Source: JAUSKF01 sp964355005
GTDB lineage: Bacteria; Patescibacteriota; Minisyncoccia; UBA6257; WO2-44-18
DNA length: 26,422 nucleotides
Reading direction: 5' to 3'
Assembly (NCBI GenBank): GCA_964355005.1
Contig: CAYHBX010000004.1
Location: 1-26,422, forward strand
In this document: positions 14,174 to 21,491 of the stretch, piece by piece
Layout: every line of letters starts with the position of its first letter
Position numbering within the stretch: the stretch's first letter is position 1
Made by a program: the position numbers and the translations under genes
Notes under the pieces: model-generated
Told to the model about the DNA's origin: nothing
Database searches by the model: none
What the model saw: the letters and a program-made list of their open reading frames with translations, nothing else

Positions 14174-14788
14174 CTATTTGCTGTAATAGTCAACCACCAG
14201 GTTAACATCGAACGGAATGTCGAAATCCTTAGGGGCGGAGACGACCTTGCCCTCCTGTTTGTCCGGATCAACTAAAAGCCAGACCGGAGCGTCGTGTTTT
14301 TTCAGCCGTTCGGCCAATTCTCGGAAGGGACCGGCATCTTTTGATTGTGGCCGGATAGTGATCACGTCGCCGGTTCTGACTTGAGCAGAAGGCGCGGTTA
14401 CCCGGCGTCCATTTACCATTATATGGCCATGGCCTACCAACTGGCGGCCGACGGAACGGGACTGCGCGAATCCGAGCCGGTAAACAACGTTATCCAGCCG
14501 GCTTTCCAGCAAGCTGATGATCATCGCGCCGGTCATTCCAGGATTGCGGGCGGCTTTTTTGACCAAATTTTCCATCTGCCTCTCCCTAATTCCATAAGTA
14601 AAACGAATCTTCTGTTTTTCTTTCAGTTGAGTGCCAAATTCCGAAAGCGCTCTAGCGTAAGATTTTCCGTGCGCGCCCGGTTTATGTGGCCGGCGGGCAG
14701 TGACGCATTTCGGAGAATTACAACGCTCCGCTTTTAAGAAAAGCTTGGTTCCCAACGATCTTTCTCTTTTTTCTCTTGTATCAAACAT
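14174..14788 (-). CDS. rpsD: Ribosomal protein uS4
   Basis: Primary 16S rRNA binder that starts small-subunit assembly. The N-terminal region has RCNSPKCVTARRPHKPGAHG, where CxxxxC is a reduced version of the four-Cys zinc site of some uS4 proteins. The middle is typical: FGTQLKEKQKIRFTYGIRERQ, then the S4 domain SRLDNVVYRLGFAQSRSVGRQLVGHGHIMVNGRRVTAPS, read here as RLDNVVYRLGFA and HGHIMVNGRRV. It ends IPFDVNLVVDYYSK. 204 residues, standard. It stands between rpsK and rpoA. Confidence 0.97.
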   Translation of the reverse strand: MFDTREKRERSLGTKLFLKAERCNSPKCVTARRPHKPGAHGKSYARALSEFGTQLKEKQKIRFTYGIRERQMENLVKKAARNPGMTGAMIISLLESRLDNVVYRLGFAQSRSVGRQLVGHGHIMVNGRRVTAPSAQVRTGDVITIRPQSKDAGPFRELAERLKKHDAPVWLLVDPDKQEGKVVSAPKDFDIPFDVNLVVDYYSK

Positions 14789-14933
14789 GTGAAAATTAAT
14801 TTATTAATTTGAACACCCCGCTCTCTAAGCTTAAAACTTTTTTTCCTGATTTATTTAATTCTTGAAGATTATATTTCATTTTTTTATTTATTACCACGCG
14901 CATAGAGGGCGGGGTTCTCCGGCTTTAACTTCG

Positions 14934-15386
14934 TTAAATCCTCCGAACCTTCGGCGGACGCGGACCGTTATGGGGAATCGGGGTCGCGTCTTTAATAGAA
15001 AGGATATTGAAGCCGTGATTAGCCAGGGTACGGATCGCGGAATCCCGGCCTCCGCCTACTCCGCTGACGACTACGTGAACATTCGTCGGTCCGGATTTCT
15101 TAAGTTTTTCCGCCAGAACGGCGATGATCTTGGAAGCGGCGAAAGGAGTGGCTTTTTTCGGGCCGTTGAATCCCAAAGCTCCGGCGGTGCTCCAAGCCAA
15201 AATATTTCCCTTGTCATCGGAAATGGAAACCATGGTGTTGTTATAAGAAGCCTTAACGAAAACCTTACCGGTATCAAACTTTTTCGCTACCGATTTTTCG
15301 GATGCTTTCGCCACCGCGACTTCAGTTTTCTTGCCCTCCTTCAGGGCCTCTTCTGATGTTTGTTTTGTAACTACTTTTTTACCCAT
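14934..15386 (-). CDS. rpsK: Ribosomal protein uS11
   Basis: Platform protein of the small subunit. The core from residue 38 is canonical: KVFVKASYNNTMVSISDDKG, WSTAGALGFNGPKKATPFAA, VHVVVSGVGGGRDSAIRTLA, then DATPIPHNGPRPPKVRRI at the end. The first 37 residues (MGKKVVTKQTSEEALKEGKK and following) form a Lys/Ala-rich extension that replaces the usual shorter N-terminus, giving 150 residues against about 129. Nine bases separate it from the rpsM stop. No Shine-Dalgarno site. Confidence 0.97.
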   Translation of the reverse strand: MGKKVVTKQTSEEALKEGKKTEVAVAKASEKSVAKKFDTGKVFVKASYNNTMVSISDDKGNILAWSTAGALGFNGPKKATPFAASKIIAVLAEKLKKSGPTNVHVVVSGVGGGRDSAIRTLANHGFNILSIKDATPIPHNGPRPPKVRRI

Positions 15387-15395
15387 TGTTATGTT

Positions 15396-15779
15396 TTATT
15401 TCAGCTCGCTCTTTCTCTTACCGCTTCCGGCCGTCTTGCGGACGTTGCCGCGAGTGGTGCGGGAATTGGTTTTCGTCCTTTGACCGCGAACCGGCAGCTT
15501 GCGGGAGTGCCGCATGCCACGATAAGTCTGCAGGTCTTTCAAAAGATTGATGTTTTGGCGGATCAGCTGACGCAATTCGCCTTCTACTTTAAAATGTTTT
15601 TCGATGAAATTCTGGATCCGGTTAACCTCTTCGGCAGTAAGTTCTTTAGCGCGCTTATTAACATCAACCTTCGCGGCCGCCAAAGTTTTCACCGCCAGAG
15701 TCCGGCCGATGCCGTAAAGATAAGTCAGCGCGACTTCTATCCGCTTGTTGTCTGGAATATTTGATCCGGCGATTCTCAT
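15396..15779 (-). CDS. rpsM: Ribosomal protein uS13
   Basis: Head protein of the small subunit contacting P-site tRNA and the large subunit. Recognised by MRIAGSNIPDNKRIEVALTY (the IAGVxIPxxKRxxxALTYIYGIG motif), YGIGRTLAVKTL, and the helix-two-turn-helix ending in LQTYRGMRHSRKLPVRGQRTKTNSRTTRG, of which GMRHSRKLPVRGQRTKTNAR is the family signature. 127 residues, standard. It follows rpmJ by 50 bases that hold an octad repeat. No Shine-Dalgarno site. Confidence 0.97.
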   Translation of the reverse strand: MRIAGSNIPDNKRIEVALTYLYGIGRTLAVKTLAAAKVDVNKRAKELTAEEVNRIQNFIEKHFKVEGELRQLIRQNINLLKDLQTYRGMRHSRKLPVRGQRTKTNSRTTRGNVRKTAGSGKRKSELK

Positions 15780-15789
15780 ATGTAATGGA

Positions 15790-15824
15790 TGTTTAAATAT
15801 TTAAACGTTTAAACGTTGCAACGT
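15790..15824. repeat. Octad-periodic repeat between rpmJ and rpsM
   Basis: Eight-base units GTTTAAAT-type in succession: TTTAAATA, TTTAAACG, TTTAAACG, TTGCAACG. A copy differing at one base stands at 17873-17907 between two other genes. Confidence 0.65.
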
Positions 15825-15829
15825 CGGTT

Positions 15830-15943
15830 TTACCCCTGTCGTTGCTTATGTTTCGGATTCTTGCAAACGATATAGATCCGTCCTTTTCGGCGGGTCTGTT
15901 TGCAGTTGTTGCAGATCTTTTTAACCGATGAACGGACTTTCAT
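15830..15943 (-). CDS. rpmJ: Ribosomal protein bL36, zinc form
   Basis: A 37-codon gene from ATG 15941-15943 to TAA 15830-15832. The product begins MKVRSSVKKICNNCK and continues RRKGRIYIVCKNPKHKQRQG, matching bL36 along its whole length. Cys11, Cys14, Cys27 and His32 are the four zinc ligands of the C+ form. bL36 is the smallest large-subunit protein and binds 23S rRNA near the GTPase centre. Its place between infA and rpsM is the standard one. No Shine-Dalgarno site. Confidence 0.97.
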   Translation of the reverse strand: MKVRSSVKKICNNCKQTRRKGRIYIVCKNPKHKQRQG

Positions 15944-16004
15944 AAATAAACAAGATTTAAGAAGCATACTCTAATCGAGCTAAAAATGCAAGACCCCCGG
16001 CTGA

Positions 16005-16060
16005 TTGACACCCGACACTTGGCACTTGGCACTTGATGCCTAACGCCTGATACTTGACAC
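16005..16060. repeat. Eight-unit degenerate heptad tandem repeat
   Basis: Eight consecutive seven-base units on the plus strand: TTGACAC, CCGACAC, TTGGCAC, TTGGCAC, TTGATGC, CTAACGC, CTGATAC, TTGACAC. Every unit ends in C, and the first and last are identical. It fills the gap after the infA stop codon and is not coding because seven is not a multiple of three. Confidence 0.85.
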
Positions 16061-16061
16061 C

Positions 16062-16277
16062 TTATAGCCGCCTAATAATCCTCCCGCGGGTGTCGCCGTA
16101 GGGACTTAATTCCATCAGCACCTTATCGCCTGGCAATATCTTGATGTGATGAATACGCATCTTTCCGGACAGATGCGCTATCAGAGATTTGCCGTCCGGC
16201 AAGCTGATACGAAACATCGCTCCGGGCAAAGCTTCCTCCACCCTTCCTTCCAAGACCCTGACGTTCTTATCGGGCAT
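16062..16277 (-). CDS. infA: Translation initiation factor IF-1
   Basis: Binds the ribosomal A site during initiation. A single OB fold of 71 residues: VRVLEGRVEEALPGAMFRI (EGxVxExLPNAxFRV pattern), SLIAHLSGKMRIHHIKILPG (AHxSGKMRxxxIRILxGD) and DKVLMELSPYGDTRGRIIRR (ELSPYDLxKGRIxYR). All the usual positions are kept. The -10 box TATAAT stands eight bases before the ATG, so the transcript appears leaderless; it would start the infA-rpmJ-rpsM-rpsK-rpsD-rpoA-rplQ-rplM-rpsI unit. Confidence 0.97.
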   Translation of the reverse strand: MPDKNVRVLEGRVEEALPGAMFRISLPDGKSLIAHLSGKMRIHHIKILPGDKVLMELSPYGDTRGRIIRRL

Positions 16278-16285
16278 TGCGAGTA

Positions 16286-16313
16286 ATTATAACTATTTTC
16301 CGGGCAAAGTAAA
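16286..16313 (-). promoter_or_regulatory. infA promoter giving a leaderless or nearly leaderless message
   Basis: On the minus strand TTTACT (16308-16313) and TATAAT (16286-16291) are 16 bases apart; the ATG begins eight bases beyond the -10 box. The string TATAATTACTC is the same as at murA. Confidence 0.55.
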
Positions 16314-16319
16314 GCGTCA

Positions 16320-17870
16320 TTAATCTACCGTGATGGTGACCTTGGACAAATTGTTCGGAACACGGTTAACCCAGAAAGGCCACAAAGAAACTACCGCCGA
16401 GTCCAGCTCCGGCAAAGCGCCGATCAACACCTTCAAGTCAAACTCCGGCTTGCCGAGAACTTCCGCCTTCAAAGCATCCACGTCTATTTTCCGGACAACC
16501 ATACTCTTAAAATCGATCGGAAAACTGATCCGGCCGGCGACAAAATCTCCGCGCGCTTTCCCATAAGACAGTTCGGAAGTTTTGATAACATAATCCGTGC
16601 CATATTTCTTGTCTTTCGCGATCTTGCCCTCCAGCATTTTTATCAGATCGCTTTCTTTAAAAGCCACCAAACTGATCCGCCCATCGGCGCTAACGCTGAA
16701 ATTGCCGGCGGAGTCAGTCCGGTCATTAACCACCTGATTAGTAATGGCCAGCTCGGAGGCGCCGTCAATTATTTTAAAGTCGGCGGGGATCTTTTTGATT
16801 ATTTCTTCATGCAATAGCTTCTCTATCGCCGAGGAAAGTTCGGTCTTCGCTTTTTTGATATCGGCATCGGTCGGGAAGGCCGCCTCGCCAATGAATCCGC
16901 CCGCCATTGGTCCCTTGGACTCACCGTAGAAGCCCTGATATTTCGGCGAGCCTTTAAAACCGGGGATGCTGAAATAGCTGACCGGACCAAGGTTGTAAGA
17001 AGGCCCCGCCTGGTCGGCGATAACTTCGGAATCAAGCGTGGAGGCAATGATCTTTCCTTCCACTATTTTCGCCGCCGGCACTACCACGCTCTTGGTCAGG
17101 CGGAAAACTTTTCCGTCAGGAGCGACAAAACGGGTAGTCGCCACCAGAGGCTGCGGGTCGGAACTGTAAGCATTATAGATAGTGATCGTACCGATGGCTT
17201 TTTGTTCAACTTTTTTCTTACCGGTGGCCGGAGAGGATAGTTGATGGCTTTTTTTCTCAACAAAGGACTGGCCGGGAATTAGCGCGGCGGCAGGATCGAT
17301 CGCCGCCAATCTTTCCGCCCGGACCGAATCTTTGTAATCCCACGGCTTTCGCTCCGACACCAATTTTATTTCCGCCCTCGGCAATACCGTCGCCGCGAAC
17401 ACTCCGCTGGTGATCACCAGTCCGAGCAACGCGCCCCCGGCGATGAAATTCCTGGCTTTTAATTTTAATAAAGATCTCGCCGGCCGTCGGTTCACCGATT
17501 CCACCAGTTTTTTCTTTTTGGTGTCCGCTTCTTCGGCTTCCTCTTTATTTTTTTTGGAAGAAACTATGTCATAGAATTGCCGTCGTGAGCGGGACAGAAT
17601 CGGGTTCAAAGATTCCAAACCGGAAAGGTTCGCGAGTTCTATCACTTTGTCATCTACTGATTCAACAACAATGCTCTTCTTAAGCAACTTCGCCTCGCGG
17701 GCGATCAAATGAAAATTAGAAAGCGAATCTGATAGCTTAGAAAACCGAGGAATGTTCAATACGATCTCTTTCGCGTCCGAATCAATTATTTTTTCAACGA
17801 CAAAAGCCACCTCGTCGCTTTTACTGACGACGATCTTTTTTATCCGGTGAATTGTAGGCTTTGGCGGCAT
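16320..17870 (-). CDS. Large single-pass membrane protein, CPR-conserved type
   Basis: 516 residues. Residues 1-110 form a cytoplasmic domain of alternating strands and helices (IKKIVVSKSDEVAFVVEKII, AKEIVLNIPRFSKLSDS, LLKKSIVVESVDDKVIELA), followed by a charged linker. One membrane helix is at about 140-162 (FIAGGALLGLVITSGVFAAT), then an extracytoplasmic region with AIGTITIYNAYSSDPQPLVA, RFVAPDGKVFRLTKSVVVPA, ADQAGPSYNLGPVSYFSIPG, and a Ser/Gly turn GPMAGGFIGEAAFPTD. Similar CPR proteins are sometimes labelled baseplate-J-like, a tentative link I recall rather than see. It lies 38 bases after the FtsA-like gene, so the two probably work together at the membrane. Function unknown. Confidence 0.8.
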   Translation of the reverse strand: MPPKPTIHRIKKIVVSKSDEVAFVVEKIIDSDAKEIVLNIPRFSKLSDSLSNFHLIAREAKLLKKSIVVESVDDKVIELANLSGLESLNPILSRSRRQFYDIVSSKKNKEEAEEADTKKKKLVESVNRRPARSLLKLKARNFIAGGALLGLVITSGVFAATVLPRAEIKLVSERKPWDYKDSVRAERLAAIDPAAALIPGQSFVEKKSHQLSSPATGKKKVEQKAIGTITIYNAYSSDPQPLVATTRFVAPDGKVFRLTKSVVVPAAKIVEGKIIASTLDSEVIADQAGPSYNLGPVSYFSIPGFKGSPKYQGFYGESKGPMAGGFIGEAAFPTDADIKKAKTELSSAIEKLLHEEIIKKIPADFKIIDGASELAITNQVVNDRTDSAGNFSVSADGRISLVAFKESDLIKMLEGKIAKDKKYGTDYVIKTSELSYGKARGDFVAGRISFPIDFKSMVVRKIDVDALKAEVLGKPEFDLKVLIGALPELDSAVVSLWPFWVNRVPNNLSKVTITVD

Positions 17871-17872
17871 AA

Positions 17873-17907
17873 ATTTAAATATTTAAACGTTTAAATGTTG
17901 CAACGTC
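17873..17907. repeat. Octad-periodic repeat between the FtsA-like gene and the membrane-protein gene
   Basis: Units ATTTAAAT-type: TTTAAATA, TTTAAACG, TTTAAATG, TTGCAACG. One mismatch to 15790-15824. Confidence 0.65.
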
Positions 17908-17908
17908 C

Positions 17909-19123
17909 TTATGTGGGCGACAACCATCGCACTCGGCGCTTGGCCATCTGGCTCATCTTGGTATCTTCGGGCGCCAAATACCACTCCATAAGATTGGCTA
18001 TCAATCCGAAGGAGTGCTTGGCATCGGCCTGATGTTTAAATTTTATATCAAGTCCGAAATTTTTGCTAATAATGTCAAGGTCAAGAGTTCTCAAATTGGC
18101 CGGTTTATCAAAACTATTCCGAAAATTAGTCAGAAAGATCGCCGGCAGATCAAACATCGGATAAATAAAGATATCCTTGCCGTCTATTTTCTTCAAGCCG
18201 TGATTTAATCCGTTAGCCAGAGACTGCAATTCCCTGCTTAGTAATACCTCTAGTCGCCGCCTGAAAGCCGCGGATGTTCCTCCGGCGATATATTTACCGA
18301 CCACCGTGGCGGCCGTGTCCTCGCCGACCGCCAAATCGGACGCCAATGACCGATGCAAATTTTGCTCGCCCCAGGCAAATTGGTCCCAATAGGAATTCTG
18401 GCTTCCGGAAGCGGTAAAGAGTAAAGTTTTGCCGGGCAAAATTCCGGCCAACATAAAGTTCCGGGAAATGTTCGATTTAGCCACCACGCTGGACCAGGCC
18501 ATTCCGTTCTCCCCCATCAGCACCACCTGCTCCAATGGCAAAATCTGTTTCAAAGATTCAACAAAGGGGCGGAGTAAAAAAGTCTGACTGAACTGAACCT
18601 CAACGGTCTTCGCTTTGAATCCGACGGGATTCACTACCTTGTGCCCGTCCAGGCGGACGCCGCGGATCTTCACATCCGACAAAACTACATCCAGATCGCT
18701 GGCGCTCATCTTAGCCGCCACCTTACTCCGCTGACGGTCAAAAAATTTCCAGATCGCTTGGGAGATCAGGTTATCCAGCTCCGGCTCGTCTATCAGTTCC
18801 TTGAACCGGTCGCGCACCATAACGACCGACGAGTAAATCGTGGTGGCCAAATGCGAATCTAGTCCCAGAATTATTTTATATTTTGATAGCCGGCCAAACT
18901 TTTTTAAAACTTTTTTGAGATCAAGACCGGATCGGATCCGAAGAACTTTGATTTCATTGGCGGAAAAATTTGCCCGAATATCCGCGACTCTGCAATTCAA
19001 TGTTGACGCCCGCGCATTTGATGCGTCTGCATCGCCTGCGGACAAAATTTCCGCGACCAAAAACCTATCGTCCTTCCCCCTTAGTAACGAAGTGATTCTG
19101 CTCTTTATAAGGTTAAAATCCAT
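17909..19123 (-). CDS. Diverged FtsA/PilM-like actin-fold protein
   Basis: 404 residues, soluble. The section KIILGLDSHLATTIYSSVVMVRDR followed by ELDNLISQAIWKFFDRQRSK and DLDVVLSDVKIRGVRLDGHKVVNPVGFKAKTVEVQF resembles the SHS2 (1C) subdomain of FtsA and PilM (the DGxxVxNPxGxxGxxLEV pattern). VVLMGENGMAWSSVVAK and FAWGEQNLHRSLASDLAVG fit later actin-fold strands. Clear phosphate-1 and phosphate-2 loops (DxGT) are not obvious, so ATP binding is doubtful. The next gene encodes a single-pass membrane protein, an arrangement like PilM with PilN or FtsA with a membrane partner. The assignment is inference from pattern. Confidence 0.6.
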   Translation of the reverse strand: MDFNLIKSRITSLLRGKDDRFLVAEILSAGDADASNARASTLNCRVADIRANFSANEIKVLRIRSGLDLKKVLKKFGRLSKYKIILGLDSHLATTIYSSVVMVRDRFKELIDEPELDNLISQAIWKFFDRQRSKVAAKMSASDLDVVLSDVKIRGVRLDGHKVVNPVGFKAKTVEVQFSQTFLLRPFVESLKQILPLEQVVLMGENGMAWSSVVAKSNISRNFMLAGILPGKTLLFTASGSQNSYWDQFAWGEQNLHRSLASDLAVGEDTAATVVGKYIAGGTSAAFRRRLEVLLSRELQSLANGLNHGLKKIDGKDIFIYPMFDLPAIFLTNFRNSFDKPANLRTLDLDIISKNFGLDIKFKHQADAKHSFGLIANLMEWYLAPEDTKMSQMAKRRVRWLSPT

Positions 19124-19159
19124 CCATTTTTGTGGTGGAGGTCACATTACTATTATACC

Positions 19160-19183
19160 AAAAAGCCGCCCTATTTGGGCGGC
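19160..19183 (-). terminator. Terminator overlapping the end of the CxxCxC protein gene
   Basis: On the minus strand GCCGCCC, loop AAATA, GGGCGGC followed by five T. The TAG stop codon of the gene at 19171-19551 is inside the loop and stem. Confidence 0.85.
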
Positions 19184-19551
19184 GCGGGAATTTTGATCGT
19201 CCATCCTCGGCCTACATAAAGCTTTCCAATGTCGAGAAGGTGGGAAAGAGAGTCGCGCATTCCCAGCTCGGGATCTTTGCGCAGAAATCTCCGGAGCTCG
19301 TCGGACATAGGCACCTTGTAGATTTTAACCAGCAATGCCCGGTCCACCTTCTTGCCACAGCCACATTTTGCGCATTCAGAAAAAGGAACGCCTGATCTTA
19401 ATGATTTGCTCGCCACGGAAGAGGATCGGAGCCGCATAAATCGAACGATGTCTTCCGGCTTTTCCGCCACACCCGACTTGATGATAGACACGATCAGATG
19501 TTCAAGCTCTTCGTGTCCTCGTTTGGAAAGTTCATCGCTCCGAAAATACAT
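19171..19551 (-). CDS. Unknown 126-residue protein with a Cys cluster
   Basis: A very strong AAAGGAGGG site precedes the ATG. The soluble product has a helical first half (DELSKRGHEELEHLIVSIIK, PEDIVRFMRLRSSSV), a small cluster ECAKCGCGKKVDRA at about residues 59-72 that could bind a metal, and a basic end (VGRGWTIKIPAPPK). The region LVKIYKVPMSDELRRFLRKD looks like a helix-turn-helix-sized helical unit, but I cannot name a family. The stop codon lies in the terminator. Strong ribosome site, GC-rich codons and private terminator mark it as one of the accessory genes. Confidence 0.7.
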   Translation of the reverse strand: MYFRSDELSKRGHEELEHLIVSIIKSGVAEKPEDIVRFMRLRSSSVASKSLRSGVPFSECAKCGCGKKVDRALLVKIYKVPMSDELRRFLRKDPELGMRDSLSHLLDIGKLYVGRGWTIKIPAPPK

Positions 19552-19635
19552 AATTCCCTCCTTTGAAAAACCAAAAGGAGTATATGATAAAATTTTCCGG
19601 TAAACAAGACAGCCGATAAATCCCCGCTTCCACTT

Positions 19636-19668
19636 TAAAACCTTATAACCTTACAAACTTTATAACTT
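19636..19668. repeat. AT-rich periodic repeat before the alaS stop codon
   Basis: Units AAAACCTT, ATAACCTT, ACAAACTTT, ATAACTTT. The same family as 12131-12212 and the 6706-6752 stretch before rseP. Confidence 0.5.
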
Positions 19669-19669
19669 T

Positions 19670-21433
19670 TTAGTCCACGGCCCCCCGAATGCGCCGGACC
19701 CCCGCGCTGACCGCCTCCTCTTTCGCGATGCGGAATTTACCAATAATTGCAGTGTGATCCACGTGCGGCCCGCCGCAGAATTCTTTGGAAAATGCCGAAG
19801 GGATATCATGTCCGACATAATAAACTTTTACCCGCTCCGGATATTTATCCAAAAAGAAATGCAGAGCGCCGGTCTTCGCTCCTTCTTCTTTGGCCATTTC
19901 CATAAATCCTACCGGCAAATCTTTTTGGATCTGTTCATTAACCAGATCTTCAACTTTTTTAATTTCCTCCGTAGTCATTTTCCGCGAAAAAATGAAGTCA
20001 AAACGAGTACGCTCCACGGTGATATCGGAGCCCTTCTGCTGAACCTCATCGCCCAGTACTTTCCGCAAAGCCGCCTGCATTAAGTGAGTCGCGGTATGTA
20101 GACGGGTCACTTTTTTCAATTCCTCCTCATCTTTTGCCTTCAGTTCGCCATTATCAAAAATCAGTCCGTGGCCGCCGAACTTTTTCTCCACTCCCGCGCG
20201 GGAAATTTCCTGATGTTTTTTGAACTCTTCATCGAATTCTTTCCGATCCAAAGTCTTACTCGCTTCCGGAGCCAACTCTTTAATCAATTCAAACGGCAAT
20301 CCGAAAGTTTCATAAAGAAAAAATCCTTCTTTAGCGCCGATCTCTTTGTACTTTTTGATCTCTTTCACGCCCAAGGCGATCGCCTGCTCGAATTTATCTT
20401 TTTCAGCCTCCAACACTTCCAAAATTCTCGGTTCTTTTACTTCCGGATAAATATTCCCAAATTTTTCTTTCACCCAAGCCACTGCCATTTCAAAAAGATT
20501 TCCGTGAACATCGTGGATCGTCTGATACGCCAAAACGCGCCGCAATAAACGGCGTAAGATATATCCCGCTTCTTTATTGGAAGGACGCACACCATCAGCG
20601 ACCAAAAAAATAGAAGATCGGAGGTGGTCAGCCAAGATACGGACAACTCTATCCTCAATGCCCGGCGCCATCTCGCGGAGTTTAGCGATTAAACCGCTAA
20701 AGATATCGGTTTCAAAAACGCTGGGCGCTCCCTGCAGAATCGTGACCAAACGCTCAAAACCCATGCCGGTATCAATGCCCGGGGTTTTCAGGGGCTCCAA
20801 GGTCTTGTCGGCTTTCTGGTAGAACTGATTGAAAACATTGTTCCAAATTTCTACCCCATCCCCCTTTTTCGCGTCTTCTACGTTTTTTGCAACGTAAATT
20901 TCCGTAGTCGGCCCGCAGGGGCCCTCGTTGCCGGTTGGACCCCAGAAGTTATCGGCTCGGCCACGCTTGAAGATCTTTTCGGCCGGCATACCCAACTCTT
21001 TGTGCCAAATATCAAACGATTCTCCATCATAAGGAACCCCGTCTTCCCCGGCGAATATAGTGACGTAGATCAATTCCGGATTCACTCCCAGAACTTTCGT
21101 AACATATTCGTAAGCAAAATGGATTGCCTCTTTCTTGAAATACCCCCCGAAGGAAAAATTGCCGAGCATTTCAAAAAAAGTCAGATGGGTCTTGTCGCCA
21201 ACCTCGTCAATATCGGAAGTGCGGAAACATTTCTGCACCGAAGTGGTATTCAAACTGCCAAAATCTTTTTTCGCGTCCCGTTCGCCGGTGAAATATGGCT
21301 TGAATTGCTGCATGCCGGCGGTCGTCAAAAGCACCGACGGATCAGTCGGCAAAAGTGAAGAAGACGGCACAACGGCGTGCCCCTTGGACTTGAAGAAGTC
21401 TAGAAATGATTTACGAATCTCTTCGGAAGACAT
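19670..21433 (-). CDS. alaS: Alanine--tRNA ligase ending after the editing domain
   Basis: I start at ATG 21431-21433 (MSSEEIRKSFLDFFKSKGHA is the standard N-terminus); the frame stays open 25 codons further but crosses the neighbouring terminator. The product is 587 residues. Class II catalytic motifs: TTAGMQQFKPYFTG, KCFRTSDIDEVGDKTHLTFF with MLGNFSFG, and GMGFERLVTILQG. The tRNA-recognition region has NKEAGYILRRLLRR. The editing domain keeps its metal ligands, HTATH near residue 441 and CGGPHVDH near residue 555, with Pro in place of the usual Thr in CGGTH. The C-terminal oligomerisation/C-Ala domain of ordinary (about 870-residue) AlaRS is missing. No Shine-Dalgarno site. Confidence 0.95.
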   Translation of the reverse strand: MSSEEIRKSFLDFFKSKGHAVVPSSSLLPTDPSVLLTTAGMQQFKPYFTGERDAKKDFGSLNTTSVQKCFRTSDIDEVGDKTHLTFFEMLGNFSFGGYFKKEAIHFAYEYVTKVLGVNPELIYVTIFAGEDGVPYDGESFDIWHKELGMPAEKIFKRGRADNFWGPTGNEGPCGPTTEIYVAKNVEDAKKGDGVEIWNNVFNQFYQKADKTLEPLKTPGIDTGMGFERLVTILQGAPSVFETDIFSGLIAKLREMAPGIEDRVVRILADHLRSSIFLVADGVRPSNKEAGYILRRLLRRVLAYQTIHDVHGNLFEMAVAWVKEKFGNIYPEVKEPRILEVLEAEKDKFEQAIALGVKEIKKYKEIGAKEGFFLYETFGLPFELIKELAPEASKTLDRKEFDEEFKKHQEISRAGVEKKFGGHGLIFDNGELKAKDEEELKKVTRLHTATHLMQAALRKVLGDEVQQKGSDITVERTRFDFIFSRKMTTEEIKKVEDLVNEQIQKDLPVGFMEMAKEEGAKTGALHFFLDKYPERVKVYYVGHDIPSAFSKEFCGGPHVDHTAIIGKFRIAKEEAVSAGVRRIRGAVD

Positions 21434-21460
21434 AGCTTTTATCTTATAAAAATATAAAGC

Positions 21461-21483
21461 AAAACCCCCGTTTTGACGAGGGT
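21461..21483 (-). terminator. Terminator after the 175-residue membrane-anchored protein gene
   Basis: On the minus strand ACCCTCG, loop TCAAAA, CGGGGGT followed by TTTGCTTT. It starts about nine bases past the stop codon at 21492, with one weaker pair in the stem. Confidence 0.7.
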
Positions 21484-21491
21484 TGATGTTT

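Noticed and set aside
14796..14879. 27-codon minus-strand ORF (MKYNLQELNKSGKK...) between rpsK and rpsD
   Set aside because: No ribosome site, no shared leader and AT-rich low-complexity DNA; chance is the simpler reading, though conservation in relatives would change this.
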